Assembly: GCA_023974075.1 (NCBI GenBank)
Contig: JAMFTG010000259.1
Coordinates: 89,501 to 153,500 of the forward strand
Length of the DNA stretch: 64,000 bases
DNA from: Chaenocephalus aceratus
Taxonomy: Eukaryota; Chordata; Actinopteri; Perciformes; Channichthyidae
Direction: 5' to 3'
Within the stretch, counting starts at the first letter, position 1, and every line of letters starts with the position of its first letter. The translations under genes and the position numbers were made by a program. The notes below the pieces were generated by a model that was not told the origin of the DNA, made no database searches, and was given only the letters and a program-made list of their open reading frames with translations. Below, piece by piece: positions 58,404-64,000 of this stretch.

Positions 58404-61400
58404 CTGTCTTGAGGTTGGATATCGTCACTAAGCCAAGCTGCTGGAACTTTAAATCTTTACTTTTGAGAAACACCGACAGGTACTCCAACATGGCGACGCA
58501 GTGAGGCTTCAGCAGCTGGACAGTCTCTCCTGGATGAAGAGTATGAAGACACACAGTTTCATAACCCAATCTGTTTGCTTCCATCAGGTAGTCATACTTT
58601 CACAGAACATTACCCAGGGTTCATACACTTTCTCACCAATGATTTCCATGACTTCTCCATGACCTTTACCTCGTTTTCCATGACCAAAAGAAAATGACCA
58701 CTGAAAATGGTTTATTTGAACATGGAACAGGAAAATAAGGTCTGCATATGAGACATGTTGTGCCTATCTAAAACAAATCAAACAGTAGGCGTACTAGCTT
58801 CTACACGCTGAAGCAACTGTAGTCAGGGATGCAAACTCATCAGGTATGAAAAAGGTGACAAGGACCCGAGCCCCCCGACCCCACGGAATATCAGCTTTAA
58901 AATGAGGAATAACAGGATGTTAGCCGTCAGAGCAACTAAAGCAGCAGTTAATAATAACAGAAACGTTAAAGAGTCACATTTAATAGAAATAAAAGCATTT
59001 ATTTTAATTGTGTAGCAGTCAGTTTATCATTTGGCAGCACTGTTGAGCATTTTGAAAATGTATTTTCATGCCTCTGTGCAAGGCTGAGTCTTTCTATCTT
59101 TATAGCCAGTGGTGTAAGTGACTAAGTTCATAAACTCAACAAGTACTATACGTGGGTACAATTTTGAGATACTTGTACTTTATTTAAGTATTTTTGCTAC
59201 TGTGTACTTCTTCTCCACTACAGTTCAGAGGTACATGGTGTACTTTTCCTCCACTACTATGTAATTTAATCCCTTAGTTACTTCACAGATCTGGATGAAT
59301 GATGTGAAATATAATCAAGTGTTGAATCAGACTTTAGTTCCACCTGGAGTAAATCCACAAAGTACTTCAGACTAGCTGCACCTTCACCAGCTACCCTGCA
59401 GTCTACAAGTACTTCAGACTAGCTGCACCTTCACCAGCTTTGAGAACACTTTCATGATCAATCATTATAAAACATATCATATATATTATTCTGAATGGAC
59501 CAATCTGCACAACGACTACTTTCACTGTCTTTCACTATATTTTGATGATAATACTTTTCTACTTTCACTTGAGGAACATTTTGAATGCAGGACTTTTACT
59601 GTGACAGAGTATTCCTACACTCTGGTACTTCTACTTTTACTCAAGTACAAGATCGAGTACTTACTTTTACTCTAGCACAATATCTATACTTATACCCAGA
59701 GTTGGATGTAACGTTGTAACGCGTTACTGTAATAATATTACTTTGTCGGTAACGAGTAGTGTAACGCGTTTATACTTTATAAACTTTTATAAATAATCAC
59801 ACTCGCACGACAGGCTGACGAGCACGCTGACAGAGTTTCCGCCGCAGGTTTATATACATGTATGCCTCTGTAATCTGCGCGATGTGCGAGACCACATCTC
59901 CACGTGCAGTGCTGCGTAAACATGGCTGAGTCTTTTCATCTGTAAACTCCCTCAACGGGGCCGCTCGCTCTCTTTTGTTGATCGCCCTCTCACGGATGAA
60001 CAGTTCAATGTCCCGCTTCATGTAGGAATTCTGCCATGTCTCTACCACTTTAGTTTGACCATCTCTGTTATGGAATACTAAATGAATAAGTAATTAGATA
60101 CCTTACCGTTACTGCGCTCATAAAGAATGATAAGAATAATGCGTCTTGAACTGGTTTCATTAATTAGTGTCTTGACGTTTCACAGACTGCTAGCTTGTTG
60201 TGCTAGCTGGTAGCCTATTTTAGAGCATATAAAAAGAAAGACTTGTGTTATGTCTTCCTTAATGCAATAGTAATTGGGGAGTCTCGCAGAGGCAAAACTG
60301 TGGCGCGCTTACACTGTAGTGCGCCGCAGTCTGCGTGATCTGCCTGTAGGGAGGGGCGGGCCGGCCCTGCGAGTAAAGTAACGAGTTACTTTATGTAGAG
60401 AGTAACGAAGTAGTGTAATATATTACTTTTTTGTAAAGTAATATGTAATATGTAATATATTACTTTTTTGTAAAGTAATATGTAATATATTACTTTTTTT
60501 TAGTAACGACCCCATCTCTGCTTATACCACCTCTGTTTAAAGCAGGGGTGGGGAACCTTTTTCCTCTCAAGGGCCATTTCAATTTTGTCAACATCCTCCG
60601 AGGGCCGTACAAATGATTGACCTCTGCTTAAAAAAAACAGCCCATTCATTTCGTACGGAAGAGGATTAGGGCAAAAAAATAAATCTTTGTGAGAAAAAAG
60701 TCAGAAATACCGGTAACTGTCGAACCAGCTTCAGTGAGAGATTTACACATTGCAGGAGGCAACAATGGAGGACGTGAGTGAATTTCTGCGCGCCAGAGGG
60801 GTCCAAGAGGAAACCATATTGCAAATGGAAGAACAAAAGGTGAGTTATAAATATATAAGTGTGTTTTGGGCGTTCGTAAAAACAACGAAAAGGCGTTAGA
60901 ATATGAATGTGGAATGCAGACATTGATGAGCTAGCAGTAAGTGCATTCGCTTATATGCTATGGCCCCCCCCCCCCCCATCTAATTCAGTAAATTATTATT
61001 ACTACTATTGTTAGTAATAGTAGGCAAAATGTAATATTTTTCACTTAATTTTTTTCACTTTTAATTTTTTTCACTTTTAATTTTTTTTTTTTTTACTTTT
61101 AATTTTTCAAATGAGGGTGCATAACGACTCAACTGAGGGTGCAATGCACCCTTATGCACCCCCGTAGAACCGGGCCTGCGTGCTCTGATGTTATCATGAC
61201 CGACAACTCAGACTTAAGTGGATCTGAAAAAGAAAGTGAAGGATTATGGCCAATTACAAAACAGATAAAGGATGTCTTTGGGTTTTATCCCACGTAGAAA
61301 GAGCAAAACAGAACAGACAAATGCTGAGTCCAGGTCCCTCACGTTGCGTCATGAGGTTTTGCAAGCATGACGTCAGATGTATTAAAGTGTCATCAGTCAG

Positions 61401-62937
61401 AGACGTAGACAGAAGAGCGTAGAGGAGTCCTGACGAACAGCAAGCCTCCGTCACAGCCTGGACAACAAAGACGGGATTACACTCAGGCGCGTTGTGTATT
61501 TTTACTGCAGGCGTGTGACGTTACATCACGGGTTTGTTTTACCTGCTGACCCTCGCTGCAGCCGCTCAGGCCAGTGATGATGCTGCAGCTGTGTGTGATG
61601 ATGACGGAGCTGCATGTGGGACGAAGAAGCAGCTGACCCACTTCCTCCAGCAGACCCTCGCTCACCAGGACGGCCTGCAAACAAACCAGGGAGATATTAT
61701 CAAACCTGGGATAAGAACAGAGCAGTAAATTATGGTTCTGATTGGACATCGACTGATCACTAGTTCAAGGTCATGACAAAGGAAGGAATGTCCTTGGCCT
61801 TTGGAATCGCCTCTGCTTGAAGCTATTGCTCACATTTCTTGTTGGTACGTCACTAGGGACACAACCAATTAGGAAAACCACAGGTCTAGATGCAGAACCA
61901 CCAAACAGACACTCAGGATGACTACAGTGACTGAAACGAGGCACAAGACGACACAGATGATAGGAATACAAAAATATGCAAAAACTAGATCAAAAGAACA
62001 AACGAAAGAGAATATGATTCTAAGAGGACAATGTTCTACAAAGATATGCAACATTTAAAACGTCCAAGAGAAACCAAACGACTGCAAAGAGATGCAGAAC
62101 CACCGAAATGAGACACAAAACAACAACGAAAAGTCACAGAGGCGAAACATGTCTCCTAAGACGACCAACAAAGACTCAAACTCTAGAAAGAGGCTTAGAA
62201 TATGACGCAGAATGACCGGAGACTAAGACAACAGAAAAGACTGTGTGACAAACGAGAGACACTAAACCGCCACAAGGAGTCGCCAAACATCTACAAAGAC
62301 ATCAAATAAACGTCTTGACTCTGTGGCTCTTGTTCGGTCGGAGGCGTTCATGTCTGAAGCGCATCGTGTCGTTACTAATCCATGTGTAGAGGCTCAGCCA
62401 GCGCTTTAAGCCTCTGAGGATCCGCTATGTGGCGCAACACACACACAAAGTTTGCTGCTGAATAAAAGTCCGAAACAAAGTTTCCAGTTCGATTCAGTCC
62501 ATGCATTTCCTTCTCACTGGTTTCCATTTAACTTGCTTCTTCCTCTCATTCATCAGACACGATATTACGGTTCACACAATACCTTTTCCCATGTTTGTAA
62601 TCCCGTGTGTGTGTCTGTGTGTGTTCTCCGTGTGTGGTCAAAAACTGTATGGCCTTCCGGCGGAACCTCTAGCCACAAACATAGGTTCCTACCTTTATAG
62701 TGACCGTGTTAATTGGCTCCTACACCATGATCTAACCACTAATGTTTAACAATGAATATTATAATGATCCCGCTGTGGAGGAAACCTCACTTTGTTCGGT
62801 GTGTGTGAAGTCAGCGCAGACAGCAGTGTGACGGCCGACTCTCTCCACTCAGCAGAGGATGTCGTCAGCAGGGACTGCAGAGGCAACACACAGTCCAGCT
62901 CCATCAGCTGCTCCTGGATCAGATCTACACACAACAA
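58404..62937 (-). CDS. armadillo-like repeat protein, four exons seen, partial
   Basis: Exons on the minus strand with GT-AG borders: about 62937-62791 ('DLIQEQLMELDCVLPLQSLL', 'SAEWRESAVTLLSALTSH'), 61674-61543 ('AVLVSEGLLEEVGQLLLRPT', 'SCSIITGLSGCSEGQQ'), 61457-61343 ('GLLYALLSTSLTDDTLIHLT', 'SCLQNLMTQ') and 58529-58404 ('ETVQLLKPHCVAMLEYLSVF', 'FQQLGLVTISNLKT'). Repeated 'G-L-x-x-L-L' and 'S-A-V-x-L-L-S' helices suggest armadillo folding. No start or stop was identified, and I cannot name the gene (RSPH14/ARMC-type proteins are the general class). Its upstream side is occupied by a tandem array of the first exon's 5' end. Confidence 0.6.
59200..59690 (-). repeat. dispersed repeat related to the V-block spacers
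   Basis: Inverted relative of 18060-18350 ('tttagttccacctggagtaa' against 'ttactccaggtggaactaaa'). It contains about two copies of the motif expanded as the 33-bp minisatellite at 26755. Confidence 0.8.
59697..60520. mobile_element. 824-bp hAT element
   Basis: Ends 'cagagttggatgtaac' and 'cgaccccatctctg' are inverted. Perfect 8-bp target duplication CTTATACC at 59689-59696 and 60521-60528. Rich in 'gtaacgcgtta' motifs like the nested hAT at 28662. Confidence 0.9.
60543..61250. repeat. hAT left end and low-complexity DNA
   Basis: 'caggggtggggaaccttttt' at 60543 is a typical hAT left end; the right end was not found. It is followed by poly-C (60966-60978) and T-rich tracts. Confidence 0.5.
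61870..62310. repeat. degenerate purine-rich intronic repeat
   Basis: 'gactgcaaagagatgcagaa'-type motifs like those at 58020-58300. Non-coding. Confidence 0.5.
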
Positions 62938-64000
62938 CAAAAAGTCCAGCTCCATCAGCTGCTCCTGGATCAGATCTACACACAACAACACACAGTCCAG
63001 CTCCATCAGCTGCTCCTGGATCAGATCTACACACAACAACAAAAGTCCAGCTCCATCAGCTGCTCCTGGATCAGATCTACACACAACAACACAGTCCGGA
63101 TCCATCAGCTGCTCCTGGATCAGATCTACGCACAACAACACAGTCCAGCTCCATCAGCTGCTCCTGGATCAGATCTACACACAACAACACACAGTCCAGC
63201 TCCATCAGCTGCTCCTGGATCAGATCTACACACAACAACAAAAGTCCAGCTCCATCAGCTGCTCCTGGATCAGATCTACACACACAACAACACAGTCCGG
63301 ATCCATCAGCTGCTCCTGGATCAGATCTACGCACAACAACAAAAGTCCAGCTCCATCAGCTGCTCCTGGATCAGATCTACACACAACAACACACAGTCCA
63401 GCTCCATCAGCTGCTCCTGGATCAGATCTACCACAACAACACACAGTCCAGCTCCATCAGCTGCTCCTGGATCAGATCTACACACAACAACACACAGTCC
63501 AGCTCCATCAGCTGCTCCTGGATCAGATCTACGCATAACAACACACAGTCCGGATCCATCAGCTGCTCCTGGATCAGATCTACACCAACAACACACAGTC
63601 CAGCTCCATCAGCTGCCCTGGATCAGATCTACACACAACAACAAAAGTCCAGCTCCATCAGCTGCTCCTGGATCAGATCTACGCACAACAACACACAGTC
63701 CAGCTCCATCAGCTGCTCCTGGATCAGATCTACACACAACAACAAAAGTCTAGCTCCATCAGCTGCTCCTGGATCAGATCTACGCACAACAACACACAGT
63801 CCAGCTCCATCAGCTGCTCCTGGATCAGATCTACACACAACAATAAAAAGTCCAGCTCCATCAGCTGCTCCTGGATCAGATCGACACACGACAACACACA
63901 GTCCCTCCATCAGCTGCTCCTGGATCAGATCTACACACAACAATAAAAGTCCAGCTCCATCAGCTGCTCCTGGATCAGATCGACACACGACAACAAAAAG
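62891..64000. repeat. 51-bp tandem array containing a splice acceptor and exon start
   Basis: About 22 copies, open at the window end. On the minus strand each unit is 'ttgttgttgtgtgtag' followed by 'atctgatccaggagcagctg' and 'atggagctggact', that is, a 3' splice site plus the first codons (DLIQEQLMELD) of the armadillo-like exon at 62937. Confidence 0.95.

Noticed and set aside
62792..63538. 248-residue plus-strand ORF
   Set aside because: Opposite strand of the 51-bp array; no independent coding evidence.

Overview
This window is vertebrate nuclear DNA, almost certainly from a ray-finned (teleost) fish. The evidence is compact GT-AG genes, many CA/GT microsatellites, fish-type L2/RTE LINEs and hAT elements, and an antigen-receptor locus with fish-style V segments ending in CAAS. 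It is the 3' part of a T-cell receptor beta (TRB) locus followed by non-immune genes.

Layout. From 0.6 to 25.5 kb there are 14 V-beta segments, all on the plus strand. Each has a leader exon, a V exon and a 23-bp-spacer recombination signal (22-23 bp). V1 and V2 are a tandem pair separated by an L2 LINE. V3, V4, V5 and V14 are divergent single members. V6-V13 come from a block of three V types (A, B, C) repeated three times; the third block has lost its B member by recombination. Relics of further V segments lie near 5.2 kb and 7.65-8.1 kb. From 25.5 to 36.7 kb the DNA is mostly repetitive: a 33-bp minisatellite, a 6.0-kb Kolobok-like TTAA transposon carrying a THAP-domain exon and a ballast-like Cys-rich ORF (itself hit by a hAT), and a small candidate membrane-protein gene with a 27-bp coding repeat. 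The D-J-C part follows: one D-beta (36723-36734, flanked by 12- and 23-bp RSSs), nine J segments with FGxG plus one or two decayed ones (37.1-39.2 kb), and one four-exon C-beta (39821-42252).

Downstream of TRB. A candidate ETS/E-box enhancer lies about 1 kb past C-beta. On the minus strand comes SLC3A2 (4F2hc/CD98 heavy chain, 52929 to 46364, eight exons recognised), whose exons carry several single-base frame breaks. A plus-strand HEAT-repeat gene (54170-57193) follows; one of its exons is split by a 1.59-kb hAT with a perfect 8-bp target duplication. Last is a minus-strand armadillo-like gene (62937 to 58404), whose first visible exon has been amplified with its splice acceptor into a 51-bp tandem array running off the window end.

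How it works together. V (23-RSS), D (12/23) and J (12-RSS) obey the 12/23 rule, so V-D-J-C assembly of a TCR beta chain is possible from this window alone. Possible CTCF-like motifs lie upstream of V1 and of the D segment. The other genes have no evident functional link to TRB beyond being neighbours.
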